Assembly: GCA_029775925.1 (NCBI GenBank)
Contig: JARVKB010000028.1
Coordinates: 1 to 56,184 of the forward strand
Direction of reading: 5' to 3'
Source of the DNA: Nitrososphaeria archaeon
Lineage (GTDB): Archaea > Thermoproteota > Nitrososphaeria > Nitrososphaerales > JACAEJ01
Length of the DNA: 56,184 nucleotides
Shown in pieces: positions 16,832 to 26,680 of the stretch (position 1 is its first letter; the number at the start of each line of letters is the position of its first letter). The notes under the pieces were generated by a model. That model worked only from the letters and a program-made list of their open reading frames with translations. It had not been told where the DNA came from and did no database searches. Both the position numbers and the translations under genes were made by a program.

Positions 16832-18163
16832 TTAACGTATTTTAATATATTCATAGGCTTCTCTAATAGAATCAAAGCAGTAGTGAGTCTTGTTGAAATT
16901 CTTACGAAAATCTATCACATCTTTTTTAACCCTATCAGGGTCCTCCCCCTTGATCACGACTCTTGCTATCAATTCAGCTATGTACTTCATATCGTCTTCT
17001 TTCATCCCTAATCTAGTACACTCTTGGCTACCTAGCCTTATACCTCCAGGATTCTGGTAATGCCTCCCATACTTTAAATCATAAGCCAACAGGTTTCTGT
17101 TCAATATTATGTTCGCTTTTTCTAATTTTCTCTCTAAATCTCCTCCTAAACCATACTTCGTTATATCGACTAATACTATATGGGATTGAGTAAACCCTTT
17201 CTTTTCTCCAAGGACTTGAAAACCCTTCTCATAAAGAGATTGAGCCAAAGCCTTTGCATTCTTTACGACTTGTAAAGCATATCTTCTACCGAATTCTAAA
17301 AATTCAGCAAAGGCTATCGCTTTTCCACAAACATGATGTAAATGATGATTGCTAACGTTTGATGGGAAAGTAGCTCTTTTTATTATCTCAGCGTATTTAT
17401 CAAAGGATACTACACAACCTCCTTGAGGGCCAAATAAAGTTTTATGAGTACTCATGCTCATTACATCTGCACCTTCTCTAAGAGGATCCTGAAACAAACC
17501 TCCTGCAATTAACCCAGCTACATGAGCTCCATCATAACAGACTTTTGCTCCAACTTCATGAAATACATCTGCAAGCTCTTTTAATGGATGGGGCTGAGTC
17601 AGTACAGAGCCACCAAACATAGCTAATTTCACTTTTTTACCCTCACCAACCATTTTCTTCACTCTCTTCTTTGTCTCATCCACATCTATATTCATCTCAT
17701 TAACATCAAAAGGAAAGTTTTCAACTTCTAATCTTGAGACAGAACCTGCAGTCCCTCCTAAGGACTTTTTACCAGTTGATATATGCCCTCCACTAGGTAT
17801 GGATAAAGAGAATATCGTGTCTCCAGCATCTGTAAAAGCAGTATATGCCACTAGATTAGCACAAACTCCTGAAATAGGCCTAACATCTGCAAACTCTGCC
17901 CTGAAAAGCTTCTTCGCAAGTTCAATAGCAATTAACTCAACTTTATCAATGTAAGTACATCCTGCATAGAGTCTCTCGCCAGGCCAACCTTCAGCATATC
18001 TGTTACCAAAATCGCTCATGATGGCTTCACGAACTGCTGGGCTCGGTATATTTTCGCTTGCTACGAGGGGGATTGAATTAGAGAACCATTCATGATGCTT
18101 TTCAATAAGTTGGAATATCTCATCATAGTATTCTTTTGGAGTTTTACTCATCGAACCAATCAT
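16832..18163 (-). CDS. glyA: Serine hydroxymethyltransferase
   Basis: PLP enzyme interconverting serine and glycine with a pterin one-carbon carrier. Visible are the N-terminal LVASENIPSP, the GERLYAGCTYID loop, the YDGAHVAGLIAGG strand with the PLP-ring aspartate, and the Schiff-base lysine in STHKTLFGPQGG (near 240). The 443 residues match archaeal SHMT. ATG at 18163 or, 12 bases in, ATG at 18151; no ribosome site for either, and an AT-rich TATA-like stretch about 28 bases upstream suggests a leaderless message. Divergent from leuB. Confidence 0.94.
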   Translation of the reverse strand: MIGSMSKTPKEYYDEIFQLIEKHHEWFSNSIPLVASENIPSPAVREAIMSDFGNRYAEGWPGERLYAGCTYIDKVELIAIELAKKLFRAEFADVRPISGVCANLVAYTAFTDAGDTIFSLSIPSGGHISTGKKSLGGTAGSVSRLEVENFPFDVNEMNIDVDETKKRVKKMVGEGKKVKLAMFGGSVLTQPHPLKELADVFHEVGAKVCYDGAHVAGLIAGGLFQDPLREGADVMSMSTHKTLFGPQGGCVVSFDKYAEIIKRATFPSNVSNHHLHHVCGKAIAFAEFLEFGRRYALQVVKNAKALAQSLYEKGFQVLGEKKGFTQSHIVLVDITKYGLGGDLERKLEKANIILNRNLLAYDLKYGRHYQNPGGIRLGSQECTRLGMKEDDMKYIAELIARVVIKGEDPDRVKKDVIDFRKNFNKTHYCFDSIREAYEYIKIR

Positions 18164-18263
18164 CTTTAGAGTTAAACATTTATTTATTAAAATTTCCTAT
18201 TGGGATTTTAAAAGCTAAATCAATACATATTTATCCTTCCATTTTTGGAGATTAAGAAATAAC

Positions 18264-19394
18264 ATGGTTACATACAAAATTCCTGTTATAGCTGGAGATG
18301 GTATCGGTCCTGAAGTTATAGCGGAAGGCAAGAAAGTTTTAGAAGCTGTTGCAGAAGTAGATGGCTTCAATATAGAATGGATCGATTATCCTCATGGTGC
18401 AGAGCACTATCTTGCTACAGGAGAGCTAATTAGTGAAGACACGCTTAAAGAGCTGAAAAAGTACAAGGCCATCTATCTAGGAGCTTTAGGAGATCCTAGA
18501 GTAGAGCCAGGTATCCTTGAACTTGGAATACTGTTGAAAATTCGCTTTTATATGGATGAATATGTCAATCTTAGACCTGTCAAGCTTTATGAAGGAGTAC
18601 CAACGCCATTAAAGGACAAGAAGCCTAGTGATATTCAATTTTTTGTTATAAGAGAGAATACAGAAGATTTTTACATAGGACTTGGTGGTAATGTAAAGAA
18701 AGGAAAGACTAGGCATAACCTTGAGTTGGTTAGGGAGCTTTACAACGTTCGCTTTGGTTTAGATATAGAATCCGGTGCCGATGAAATAGCTTATCAATTA
18801 GGAGTTATAAGCAAGCAAGGAGCAAGAAGAGTCATAGAATACGCTTTCGAATTTGCGAAGAAGCACAATAAAAGTAAAGTTACTAGTGTAGATAAAGCAA
18901 ATGTTTTAACTCATGTTTACAGCCTTTGGAGAAGAACAGTTGAAGAAGTCGCAAAGAACTATCCTAATATTAAGTACGAATTCGCTTTTGTGGATGCTAC
19001 AGCCATGTGGTTCGTAAAGAATCCTGAATGGTACGAAGTTGTTGTAACGCCAAATCTATTCGGAGACATTCTTACAGACTTAGGCGCTATGATCCAAGGA
19101 GGCTTGGGCTTCGCTCCTGGTGGGAATATCAATCCTAAAGGTACCTCTATGTTCGAGCCTATTCATGGTTCTGCACCCAAATACAAAGGATTGAATAAAG
19201 CAAATCCAATTGCAACAATTTTAGCTGGTTGCTTACTATTGGAAGATATAGGGCTTGAAAGATCAGCCTTAAAAGTTGAGAGAGCAGTAGAAGAGGTATT
19301 GAGGGAAGGGAAGGTTAAGACTTACGATTTTGGAGGCAATTCTAAGACAAGTGAAGTCGGGGATGCTATAGCAAAGAAAGTAAAAGAATTATAA
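18264..19394 (+). CDS. leuB: 3-isopropylmalate dehydrogenase-family enzyme
   Basis: Beta-decarboxylating dehydrogenase of leucine synthesis. AGDGIGPEV start, [17 protein letters not shown], and the metal-site [17 protein letters not shown] are present. The [10 protein letters not shown] variant also occurs in tartrate/isocitrate-type relatives, so substrate is set by context: it is convergent with the leuD end of the ilv-leu operon and is the only leuB candidate here. Ribosome site GGAGAT about 11 bases upstream of the ATG. Confidence 0.85.
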   Translation: MVTYKIPVIAGDGIGPEVIAEGKKVLEAVAEVDGFNIEWIDYPHGAEHYLATGELISEDTLKELKKYKAIYLGALGDPRVEPGILELGILLKIRFYMDEYVNLRPVKLYEGVPTPLKDKKPSDIQFFVIRENTEDFYIGLGGNVKKGKTRHNLELVRELYNVRFGLDIESGADEIAYQLGVISKQGARRVIEYAFEFAKKHNKSKVTSVDKANVLTHVYSLWRRTVEEVAKNYPNIKYEFAFVDATAMWFVKNPEWYEVVVTPNLFGDILTDLGAMIQGGLGFAPGGNINPKGTSMFEPIHGSAPKYKGLNKANPIATILAGCLLLEDIGLERSALKVERAVEEVLREGKVKTYDFGGNSKTSEVGDAIAKKVKEL

Positions 19395-19440
19395 ATTCAT
19401 GATTTCATATATAGTTAAGTCTGAACATAACAGATAAGGG

Positions 19441-19938
19441 TCAACCTATCATTCTTTTTAATTTATTCAATAAGCCGCCCATTTCTATCAACTCAAGGAT
19501 GAATCCTGGCAAAGGCTGGGCTTGTGCATATGTGTTATTGTTTAAATTCTCGATTTTACCGCTCTTCAAATCTAAAATCAATTGATCACCATCTTTTACC
19601 TTATCCCATAAATCTTCACATTCAAGAACTGGCAAGCCAATATTAATAGCATTCCTGTAGAATATTCTTGCAAAAGACTTTGCCACTATGGCTTTTATTC
19701 CAGCATATTTTAATGATATTGGTGCTTGTTCTCTGCTTGAGCCACATCCAAAATTCTTTCCAGCAACTATTATCGCATCTTTACTTTTCTCAGTAAAAGA
19801 TGGATCCAAGCTTTCCATTGCATGCTTTGCCAGCTCTTTTGGATCTGTCAAAACTAAGTACTTGGCTGGAATTATGTAATCAGTATTTATATCATCACCA
19901 TACTTTATGACTTTGCCTGATATTCTCAAATCAATCAC
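19441..19938 (-). CDS. leuD: 3-isopropylmalate dehydratase small subunit
   Basis: Swivel domain of the aconitase-type isomerase that moves the hydroxyl of isopropylmalate. KYGDDINTDYIIPAKYL and GKNFGCGSSREQAPISLKY are the family signatures. Last gene of the operon, overlapping leuC by 8 bases. Start is unclear: GTG at 19938, or TTG at 19929 which has AGGTGAT just before it. 165 residues is normal for archaea. Confidence 0.93.
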   Translation of the reverse strand: MIDLRISGKVIKYGDDINTDYIIPAKYLVLTDPKELAKHAMESLDPSFTEKSKDAIIVAGKNFGCGSSREQAPISLKYAGIKAIVAKSFARIFYRNAINIGLPVLECEDLWDKVKDGDQLILDLKSGKIENLNNNTYAQAQPLPGFILELIEMGGLLNKLKRMIG

Positions 19939-21196
19939 CTTTAAAAGAAGTAGGATCAGTAATTCTTCCTTTTATGGCTGAAGCTGCAGCAGTAGCAGGA
20001 GAAGCTAGATAAACCTTTGACTTCGTACTACCCATTCTCCCTATAAAGTTTCTATTCGTAGTACTTAAGCAAACTTCCCCTGAAGCAATAACTCCAAGAT
20101 GCCCTCCTAAGCAAGGACCACATGTAGGATTGGCAACAATTGCTCCTGAGAGGAGAAAGGTCTCAATAAGACCTTCTCTTAAAGCATCCAAGAATACTTC
20201 TTGTGATGCAGGAATTATTATGAGCCTTGTTCTGTCGCTAACTTTATTTCCCTTCAATATCTCAGCAGCTAATCGTAAATCTTCGATTCTCCCATTTGTA
20301 CACGAGCCTATGAAGACCTGATCTAATTCTATACCTTCTACATCTGAAACAGGCTTTACGTTATCTACAGCATCAGGGCAAGATACTAAAGGAATTAGAT
20401 CGTTGGCATTTATTTCTAAAGATTTTTCATATTCAGAATCTTCATCACTCTTTATAATAGGAAATGATTCTCTTACTCTCCCTCTTAAATATTCTAAAGT
20501 CTTCTCATCTGGCTCGATGATTCCTGCTTTAGCTCCTACTTCTATAGCCATATTGCAAACAGTCATTCTACCATCTATGCTCATATCCCTTACAGTAGGA
20601 CCTTTAAATTCAAGACCTCTGTAGTTTGCACCACTCGCTCCTAAAATTTTTGCAACTTTCAAGAACAAATCCTTGGGTGTTACGAACTTTCTGAAATTAC
20701 CTTCCACTTTTATCTCTATAACCTTTGGAACCTTGAACCATAATCTTCCAGTTATAAATACTGCGGTCATTTCTGTGGAACCTATTCCTGTAGAAAAAGC
20801 TCCTATCGCTCCATAAGTACATGTATGGGAATCGGCTCCTACGACAACATCCCCTGGCTTTACATGCCCTTTCTCTACCATTATTTGATGAGCAATCCCT
20901 CCTCTGCCAACATCGTAAAAATGCTTTATCTTCTGCTCTTTTGCAAATTCTCTCATTATCTTATGTAGCTCAGCTGCTTCTACACTTGGAGCAGGAATTA
21001 AATGATCAGGGACCATGATTATTTTTTCTCTATCCCAAACCTTTTTTGCTCCTACTTCATGGAAGTATTTTATTGTGAGATGACCGGTCATTTCATTGAT
21101 CATCGCACAATCTATATTAGCTTCGATTATCTCGCCAGGGGTTACTTCCTTTTTGCTTGAGGCTCTGCTCAATATCTTCTCGATGATATTTGCCAT
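19931..21196 (-). CDS. leuC: 3-isopropylmalate dehydratase large subunit
   Basis: Iron-sulfur subunit of isopropylmalate isomerase. GADSHTCTYGAIGAFSTGIG, IGSCTNGR and PTCGPCLGGHLGV hold the three cluster cysteines (one in SCTNG, two in CGPC). 421 residues, the archaeal HACN-like length; some relatives handle homoaconitate, but leuA and leuD beside it support leucine synthesis. Confidence 0.93.
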   Translation of the reverse strand: MANIIEKILSRASSKKEVTPGEIIEANIDCAMINEMTGHLTIKYFHEVGAKKVWDREKIIMVPDHLIPAPSVEAAELHKIMREFAKEQKIKHFYDVGRGGIAHQIMVEKGHVKPGDVVVGADSHTCTYGAIGAFSTGIGSTEMTAVFITGRLWFKVPKVIEIKVEGNFRKFVTPKDLFLKVAKILGASGANYRGLEFKGPTVRDMSIDGRMTVCNMAIEVGAKAGIIEPDEKTLEYLRGRVRESFPIIKSDEDSEYEKSLEINANDLIPLVSCPDAVDNVKPVSDVEGIELDQVFIGSCTNGRIEDLRLAAEILKGNKVSDRTRLIIIPASQEVFLDALREGLIETFLLSGAIVANPTCGPCLGGHLGVIASGEVCLSTTNRNFIGRMGSTKSKVYLASPATAAASAIKGRITDPTSFKGD

Positions 21197-21246
21197 AAAT
21201 AAATCACAGTTTTTAATTAAAATGATGTTAATGGTTTAGTAAAAAT

Positions 21247-22773
21247 TTACTTATTGTTGGCAAGGCTTTGTGTCTGTCTCCTTTTTATTAATATTTTATT
21301 TATACCATTTATCATGGCTTCCACACTTGTTATCACTATATCTTCTCCCGTCGCTCTTGCGGATGCGATATTTCCGTTTTTATCCTCGACTTTTATTATT
21401 ACTTCAGCAAGAGCGTCCGAACCTCCTGTAATGGCCTCTAATCTATACTCTTTCAGCTTAATGTTTGCTAAATTGTCTGTAATCTTTTGAATAGCTTTAA
21501 CTGCCGAGTCTACAGGCCCTACCCCTGTTTCAGCTGCTATATACTCTTTTCCATCTAAAATTAGCTTTACGGATGCTGTAGGAACTACTTTAAGTCCTGT
21601 CATGACTGCAAGATCAACTAAGCTGATGACCTTCTCTTCTTCTGAAGTTTTCCTCATTACAGATCTTGCTATTGCAGACAAATCAGTATCAGTAACCGTC
21701 TTTCCTTTATCGCCCAGTTCCTTTACCTTCTCTACTATCTCCTTGAGTTGATCTTCATTCGGTTGCCAACCCATCTCTCTTAATTCAGCCAATATCCCGT
21801 GAGCCCCTGCATGCTTGCCTGCTTGAATCCATCTCTTCCTTCCTACTAATTCTGGTTCTATAGGCTCATAAGTCAAGGGCATGGATAATACACCATGAGT
21901 GTGTATGCCAGATTCATGACCAAAGGCATTTTCACCAACTATGGCTTTATTTGGCTGAACAATAACTCCAGTCAGCTCTGAAACAAGCTTCGAAGTTTCG
22001 TATATCAAACGAGTGTTTATTCTTGTCTTCTTGTTGTATAATGAATGTAGAGCCATGACTACTTCTTCTAATGCAGCATTGCCTGCTCTTTCTCCTAATC
22101 CATTAACAGTTACATGAGCCCTTACTGCACCTGCTTCTATACCTGCCAGAGTATTGGCTACAGCCATCCCAAAGTCGTTATGACAATGTAAGCTTATAGG
22201 TAATTTTACCGTCTTCTTAATCTCGCTAACAAGCTGGTAAATTTTTGATGGAGTCATGATACCAACTGTATCTGGTATGTCTATTCTATCTGCACCCGCC
22301 TCTTCAACAGCCTTGTACACTTTTTTGAGATAATCTAAGTCAGACCTCGTTGCATCTTCTGCTGAAAACTCGACTTGAACTCCATGGCTCTTAGCATATT
22401 CTACTCCTTCGATAGCTTTTTGTAAGGCTTGCTCACGAGTTAACTTAAGCTTGTAATTTAGATGAATATCCGATGTTGCTATGAAAACATGAATGCATCC
22501 AACTTCACAATCTAATGCAGCATCTATATCACTTTTATTTACTCTTGCTAATCCACATATCTCTGCATTCAACCCTTCTTTAACGATTAGCTTTATTGCT
22601 TCCTTCTCTCCTTTGGAAGCTATTGGAAAGCCAGCTTCTATTGTATCTACGCCAAGTTTATCGAGCTGACGAGCTATCTCTAACTTCTCTTCTGGCGTGA
22701 GAGATACTCCTGGTGTTTGCTCTCCATCTCTTAAAGTTGTGTCGAAGATCTTTATATAATCTTCATTATTCAT
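21247..22773 (-). CDS. leuA: 2-isopropylmalate synthase (LeuA/CimA family)
   Basis: Condenses acetyl-CoA with 2-ketoisovalerate. A TIM barrel starts [20 protein letters not shown], with the metal-binding [13 protein letters not shown] and the [10 protein letters not shown] loop. The C-terminal regulatory domain (about 380-508) with the [14 protein letters not shown] stretch suggests leucine feedback control. Citramalate synthases look very similar, and this copy could do either job; no second copy is in the window. ATGA overlap with ilvC. Confidence 0.9.
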   Translation of the reverse strand: MNNEDYIKIFDTTLRDGEQTPGVSLTPEEKLEIARQLDKLGVDTIEAGFPIASKGEKEAIKLIVKEGLNAEICGLARVNKSDIDAALDCEVGCIHVFIATSDIHLNYKLKLTREQALQKAIEGVEYAKSHGVQVEFSAEDATRSDLDYLKKVYKAVEEAGADRIDIPDTVGIMTPSKIYQLVSEIKKTVKLPISLHCHNDFGMAVANTLAGIEAGAVRAHVTVNGLGERAGNAALEEVVMALHSLYNKKTRINTRLIYETSKLVSELTGVIVQPNKAIVGENAFGHESGIHTHGVLSMPLTYEPIEPELVGRKRWIQAGKHAGAHGILAELREMGWQPNEDQLKEIVEKVKELGDKGKTVTDTDLSAIARSVMRKTSEEEKVISLVDLAVMTGLKVVPTASVKLILDGKEYIAAETGVGPVDSAVKAIQKITDNLANIKLKEYRLEAITGGSDALAEVIIKVEDKNGNIASARATGEDIVITSVEAMINGINKILIKRRQTQSLANNK

Positions 22774-23759
22774 TTCTCTATTCCTGCCATTTTTCTTATG
22801 AGCTTTCCAACTTCCTCTATCTTATGCTCAGAAATCTTCTTCATCAAAGAGTCTAGTCTTCTTCTGCTCTCCTCAGGTTTACCAGTCCACTCTTCAGCAA
22901 AACTTCCATTTTGAATATCCTTCAAAATCTTCTTCATGTTTTCTTTAACATGCTCATCTACTACCTTTGGACCTACCGTAAGCCCACCATACTTTGCAGT
23001 ATCTGACACTATCTTTAGCATACCAGTAAAACCACTATTGTAGACTAAATCCATGATCAACTTCATTTCATTACAAACCTCAAAATATGCTAATTCTGGT
23101 TGATAACCTTCCTCAACAAGAACCTCGAACCCATTCTTTATTAAAGCTATAAGCCCACCAACCAAGACTGCTTGCTCACCAAATAAATCGGTCTCAGTCT
23201 CTTCCTTGAACGTCGTTTCTAAAACTCCTGCTCTTGTGCAACCCATAGCTTTACTCATAGCTAAAGCGATCTCTTTACCTTTACCTGAGTAATTTTGAGC
23301 AACGGCTATTAAAGCTGGGATACCAAAACCATTTAAATAAACATCTCTGAGATTCTTCCCAGGGCCTTTTGGTGCTACCATTATGACATCAACATAAGGA
23401 GGAGGTACGATTTGCTTAAAGTGAATGTTAAATCCATGGGAGAACCCTATCGCCTTTCCTTTTTTCATATGTTTAGCGATTTGGGATTTATACACATTGG
23501 GCTGCTCAAGATCAGGAATTAACATATGAATTATATCTCCTTTTTCTGCTGCTTCAGATATTGTGTATGGTTGAAAACCATCTTCTTTTGCTCTGCTCCA
23601 AGATGCTCCGTCAGGTCTTAAACCTAATATCACATCGAGACCTGAATCTCTCATATTCAATGCTTGCGCTCTTCCTTGACTACCATAGCCTATCACAGCG
23701 ATCTTCTTTCCTTCTAATACGCTTAAATCGGCATCAGAATCGTAATATATCTTAGCCAT
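22770..23759 (-). CDS. ilvC: Ketol-acid reductoisomerase, class I
   Basis: Isomerises and reduces acetolactate or acetohydroxybutyrate. N-terminal Rossmann domain [19 protein letters not shown]; the LRPDGASW loop after strand 2 governs cofactor choice. The C-terminal knotted domain carries magnesium ligands in [16 protein letters not shown] and [13 protein letters not shown]. 329 residues is the short class I form. Strong ribosome site GAGGATGA before the ATG. Confidence 0.95.
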   Translation of the reverse strand: MAKIYYDSDADLSVLEGKKIAVIGYGSQGRAQALNMRDSGLDVILGLRPDGASWSRAKEDGFQPYTISEAAEKGDIIHMLIPDLEQPNVYKSQIAKHMKKGKAIGFSHGFNIHFKQIVPPPYVDVIMVAPKGPGKNLRDVYLNGFGIPALIAVAQNYSGKGKEIALAMSKAMGCTRAGVLETTFKEETETDLFGEQAVLVGGLIALIKNGFEVLVEEGYQPELAYFEVCNEMKLIMDLVYNSGFTGMLKIVSDTAKYGGLTVGPKVVDEHVKENMKKILKDIQNGSFAEEWTGKPEESRRRLDSLMKKISEHKIEEVGKLIRKMAGIEK

Positions 23760-23763
23760 TTTC

Positions 23764-24258
23764 TCATCCTCTAACCAATGCAGTTATCCCTGTCCTAGCT
23801 ATTTCTTTTATGCCAAAAGTTGATGCTAAACTTAAAAATGCATCTATCTTATCAGGAGTCCCGGTGATTTCTACTGTTATAGAAGCTGGTGAGACATCCA
23901 CTATCCTTCCCCTGAATATGTTTGCATAATTTATTATATCCGATCTAGCCTTAGCATCTGGTACATGAAGCTTAATAAGAGCTAACTCTCTTATTACAGA
24001 GCTTTGTGGATTTAATACGCTTATTTTAATTACGTCTATAAGCTTACTCAACTGCTTGACTAATTGCTCAACCGTAGTCTCATCTCCATTTATGGTTATG
24101 GTCATTCGAGCTAGATCCTTATGCTCAGTAGGTCCAACCGAAATGCTATCGATATTGAACCCTCTTTTCCTGAACATATTTGATGCTCTATGAAGGACTC
24201 CTGGCTTATTTTCAACTATGGTTGATATAATGTAATTTTTTACTTGCTTTTCTTCCAT
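23764..24258 (-). CDS. ilvN: Acetolactate synthase small (regulatory) subunit
   Basis: ACT-domain subunit that gives valine feedback control to IlvB. N-terminal ACT ([20 protein letters not shown]), then the C-terminal domain with REL ALIKL and [16 protein letters not shown]. The frame opens at GTG 24267, but ATG 24258 stands five bases after a GTGAT ribosome site at the very end of ilvB, so I take 24258 (164 residues). Confidence 0.93.
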   Translation of the reverse strand: MEEKQVKNYIISTIVENKPGVLHRASNMFRKRGFNIDSISVGPTEHKDLARMTITINGDETTVEQLVKQLSKLIDVIKISVLNPQSSVIRELALIKLHVPDAKARSDIINYANIFRGRIVDVSPASITVEITGTPDKIDAFLSLASTFGIKEIARTGITALVRG

Positions 24259-24268
24259 ATATATCACT

Positions 24269-25951
24269 TTAATAGATTATTTCTCTGAGTCCTTTTCCTG
24301 CTGGAATCATTGGAAATACATTCTCCTCAGGAGGTATAGGAACATCGATAACTGTGGTCACATCACTTTCTAATGCTTGTTTGACAGCTCTTTTGAATTC
24401 ATCAAGAGAACCAACACGAATTCCTTGAGCTCCAAAGGCTTCAGCTAATTTTACAAAATTAGGAAACTTTCCTAATTCTACTGCTGAATATCTTCTGTTA
24501 TAAAATAATCTTTGCCATTGAGCCACCATGCCCAGCATAGAGTTGTTTAATATAACAACGATGACAGGTATGTTCTCAGTTACGGATGTTGCAAGAGAGT
24601 TTGCAGTCATAGTGAAGCTGCCATCGCCAGCTATGTCAACGACTGGAACATCAGGTCTAGCAACTTTCACTCCAATAGCAGCTGGGAATCCAAATCCCAT
24701 CGTTCCCAAGCCTCCTGAGCTTATGAAGGTTCTAGGTTTATAGACTTTGAAGTATAGAGAAGCCCACATCTGATTTTGACCTACTTCTGTAGTAACTATA
24801 GCATCAATTGGTAAAATTTCTCTCAACTCTCTCAAGACTTTCTGAGGGACTAGGTCTTTATCTTTCTCTACCCTTACTTTATCCTTAAACTCCTCTTTTA
24901 TTTGCTGAATTCTTTTTAGCCAAAGGCTATTCTCTCTCTTCTCCAAGCGTTTTGATAATGAATTATACAATTCAAAAAGGGTCTTACTCACATCTCCTAC
25001 TATGGGTACATCTACAGCTTTATTCTTCCCTATCTCTGAAGGATCTATGTCGATATGGATTATCTTTGCATCAGGACAGAACTCGTCTATCTTGCCTGTC
25101 GACCTATCCGAGAACCTCGTCCCTACTGCTAATAAAACATCGGCTTCTAGAATCGATTTATTCGCTTCTAGTGTGCCATGCATACCTATTACTCCAAGAG
25201 ATAATGGATGATTCTCAGGGAAGCAACCTTTACCCATGAAAGTTGTTGCAACAGGGGCTAATAAAAGTTCAGATAAAGCCTGTAAATATTGAGAAGCATT
25301 AGAGATGATAACCCCTCCTCCTGCCAATATAAAGGGCCTCTCAGCTTTAGTAAGTAACTCTGCAGCCTTCTCAACCTGAAGTGGATGAGGCGATATATTG
25401 GGCTTATACCCTCTGATCTCGACCTTATCTGGAAAATCCATATCTGCAACCTCAGTCTGTACATCTTTTGGAAGATCGATTACTACAGGGCCAGGCCTTC
25501 CTACAGAAGCTATCTGAAAAGCCATCTTCACAATTTTAGGAATCTCGGAAGCATGCCTTGGTTGAAAGTTGTACTTAGTTATAGGAGTCGTTATCCCTAT
25601 TATGTCTGTCTCTTGAAAGGCATCTTTACCTATCATAGATCTTGGCACTTGACCTGTTATGGCAACTATTGGGACAGAGTCCATGTAAGCATTAGCTATC
25701 CCTGTTACTAAGTTGGTAGCACCAGGGCCTGAAGTTGCCATGCAAACTCCTACTCTACCACTAGCTCTAGCATAACCATCTGCCATATGGGCTGCTGATT
25801 GTTCATGCCTAGCAAGGATATGCCTTATCTTTGAATCGAGGATTACATCATAGACAGGCATTATAGCTCCGCCTGGTAGACCGAATATAACCTCTACCTT
25901 TTCTTTGTATAAAGCTTCTATAAGGGCATGAGCCCCAGACATTTTAATCAT
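24269..25951 (-). CDS. ilvB: Acetolactate synthase large (catalytic) subunit
   Basis: Thiamine-diphosphate enzyme, first step of valine/leucine synthesis. The catalytic glutamate is in ARHEQSAAHMADGYARASG, and the ThDP/Mg motif is VDIAGDGSFTMTANSLAT to NNSMLGMV. 560 residues, usual. First gene of ilvB-ilvN-ilvC-leuA-leuC-leuD. AGGAGGGG six bases before the ATG is one of the strongest ribosome sites in the window, and it can be paired into a hairpin by upstream leader sequence. Confidence 0.95.
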   Translation of the reverse strand: MIKMSGAHALIEALYKEKVEVIFGLPGGAIMPVYDVILDSKIRHILARHEQSAAHMADGYARASGRVGVCMATSGPGATNLVTGIANAYMDSVPIVAITGQVPRSMIGKDAFQETDIIGITTPITKYNFQPRHASEIPKIVKMAFQIASVGRPGPVVIDLPKDVQTEVADMDFPDKVEIRGYKPNISPHPLQVEKAAELLTKAERPFILAGGGVIISNASQYLQALSELLLAPVATTFMGKGCFPENHPLSLGVIGMHGTLEANKSILEADVLLAVGTRFSDRSTGKIDEFCPDAKIIHIDIDPSEIGKNKAVDVPIVGDVSKTLFELYNSLSKRLEKRENSLWLKRIQQIKEEFKDKVRVEKDKDLVPQKVLRELREILPIDAIVTTEVGQNQMWASLYFKVYKPRTFISSGGLGTMGFGFPAAIGVKVARPDVPVVDIAGDGSFTMTANSLATSVTENIPVIVVILNNSMLGMVAQWQRLFYNRRYSAVELGKFPNFVKLAEAFGAQGIRVGSLDEFKRAVKQALESDVTTVIDVPIPPEENVFPMIPAGKGLREIIY

Positions 25952-26081
25952 AATAAACCCCTCCTAAAAACCTAAGAGCAAAAATTTAGTAGGCTTATTG
26001 CAAGACAACAGAGGACAAAAGAACTACTTTCAATAAGAGCACTAGGTAAAGAATACCGCTCTGGCGTTTGTAGATGTCCTC
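25952..26081 (-). promoter_or_regulatory. Structured 5' leader of the ilvB operon
   Basis: Read in plus coordinates, a nested dyad runs from 26011 to 26081: GAGGACA/TGTCCTC (26011-26017 with 26075-26081), CTAC/GTAG (26024-26027 with 26070-26073), AGAGC/GCTCT (26036-26040 with 26058-26062) and GGTA/TACC (26045-26048 with 26054-26057) around a five-base loop. A second helix pairs 25985-25993 with 25960-25968 (nine pairs with one mismatch), which covers the AGGAGG ribosome site of ilvB. Such an arrangement could act as an RNA switch. No known riboswitch class recognised. Confidence 0.5.
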
Positions 26082-26103
26082 GATGCTATTCATAGATCGT
26101 CTT

Positions 26104-26111
26104 ATTATAAA
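26104..26111 (-). promoter_or_regulatory. Candidate TATA box for ilvB operon
   Basis: TTTATAAT on the minus strand. A start site 25-26 bases downstream would fall at about 26082, exactly at the first base of the long dyad of the leader. A second minus-strand TTTATATA lies farther up at 26188-26195. Confidence 0.5.
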
Positions 26112-26187
26112 GATTAGATAGCAATTAATAAATATATTGGTGGAATGCTATAATTCTATGGTAAGTCTTTGATGAAATTTATTGCAC

Positions 26188-26211
26188 TATATAAACGATC
26201 TTGCAAGATCG
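26188..26211. promoter_or_regulatory. TATA box with adjoining 16-bp palindrome
   Basis: CTATATAAA (minus strand TTTATATA, the archaeal consensus) is followed directly by the perfect palindrome CGATCTTGCAAGATCG (26196-26211). On the minus strand the palindrome sits at the BRE, where archaeal activators of the Lrp type often bind. A further dyad GGTTTA/TAAACC follows. The remaining 26212-26419 holds nothing I can name. Confidence 0.45.
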
Positions 26212-26419
26212 GTTTAGGAGAAATTTAGATAAACCATCTAATACTAGAGCTCAACTTTGATTATTCCGAAAAATCTCTTTAATGGTCCTTAAATTCATCA
26301 AAGTAATAAAAAGTACTCTCAAATATTTGATCTTTCTTCAAGCATATTATAAAATTTATATTAAATCTGACCTTATTCAAAATTTCTTCAACTTATGTAC
26401 TATAAAATTATATTCTATC

Positions 26420-26578
26420 TCATCTCCACTCATCATAGCATCGAATGCATAAATATAAGCCAGCACCTATATGGATCCCGTCAAGTCTTCTAATGTCCTT
26501 TCTACAAAGGTCACAAGAGACTAATTCTTCAGTTCTTCGGTATTGATCGTCCTTTGGATACTTTATAAATGATTCCAT
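26420..26578 (-). CDS. 52-residue zinc-ribbon protein
   Basis: Short gene in the otherwise empty gap between ilvB and the Usp gene. The protein has C22-D-L-C25 and C44-I-R-C47, a CxxC...CxxC zinc ribbon, with a charged N-terminal third. The minus-strand box TTTATATA (26603-26610) is centred about 28 bases before the ATG, so the message would be almost leaderless. CxxC spacing plus a well placed promoter argue for a real gene. Function unknown; nucleic-acid or protein binding is usual for such ribbons. Confidence 0.6.
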   Translation of the reverse strand: MESFIKYPKDDQYRRTEELVSCDLCRKDIRRLDGIHIGAGLYLCIRCYDEWR

Positions 26579-26602
26579 ACTCCAGGGTAATTTTAATATT
26601 TT

Positions 26603-26610
26603 TATATAAA
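26603..26610 (-). promoter_or_regulatory. TATA box of the 52-residue zinc-ribbon gene
   Basis: Minus-strand TTTATATA, identical to the archaeal consensus, centred about 28 bases before the ATG at 26578. Confidence 0.5.
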
Positions 26611-26680
26611 TTCTTTAAGGATCAAAATAAGTCTATTGGGATAAGAATATAATTAAGTTTAACACTATTGAGTTTTAACT

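Noticed and set aside
25385-25711. 108-residue plus-strand open frame inside ilvB
   Set aside because: Mirror of ilvB coding sequence; Tyr/Ser/Arg-rich composition typical of an antisense frame.
26170-26230. Box C/D guide RNA suggested by TGATGAA near 26170
   Set aside because: No matching box D (CTGA) at a proper distance and no second C'/D' pair.
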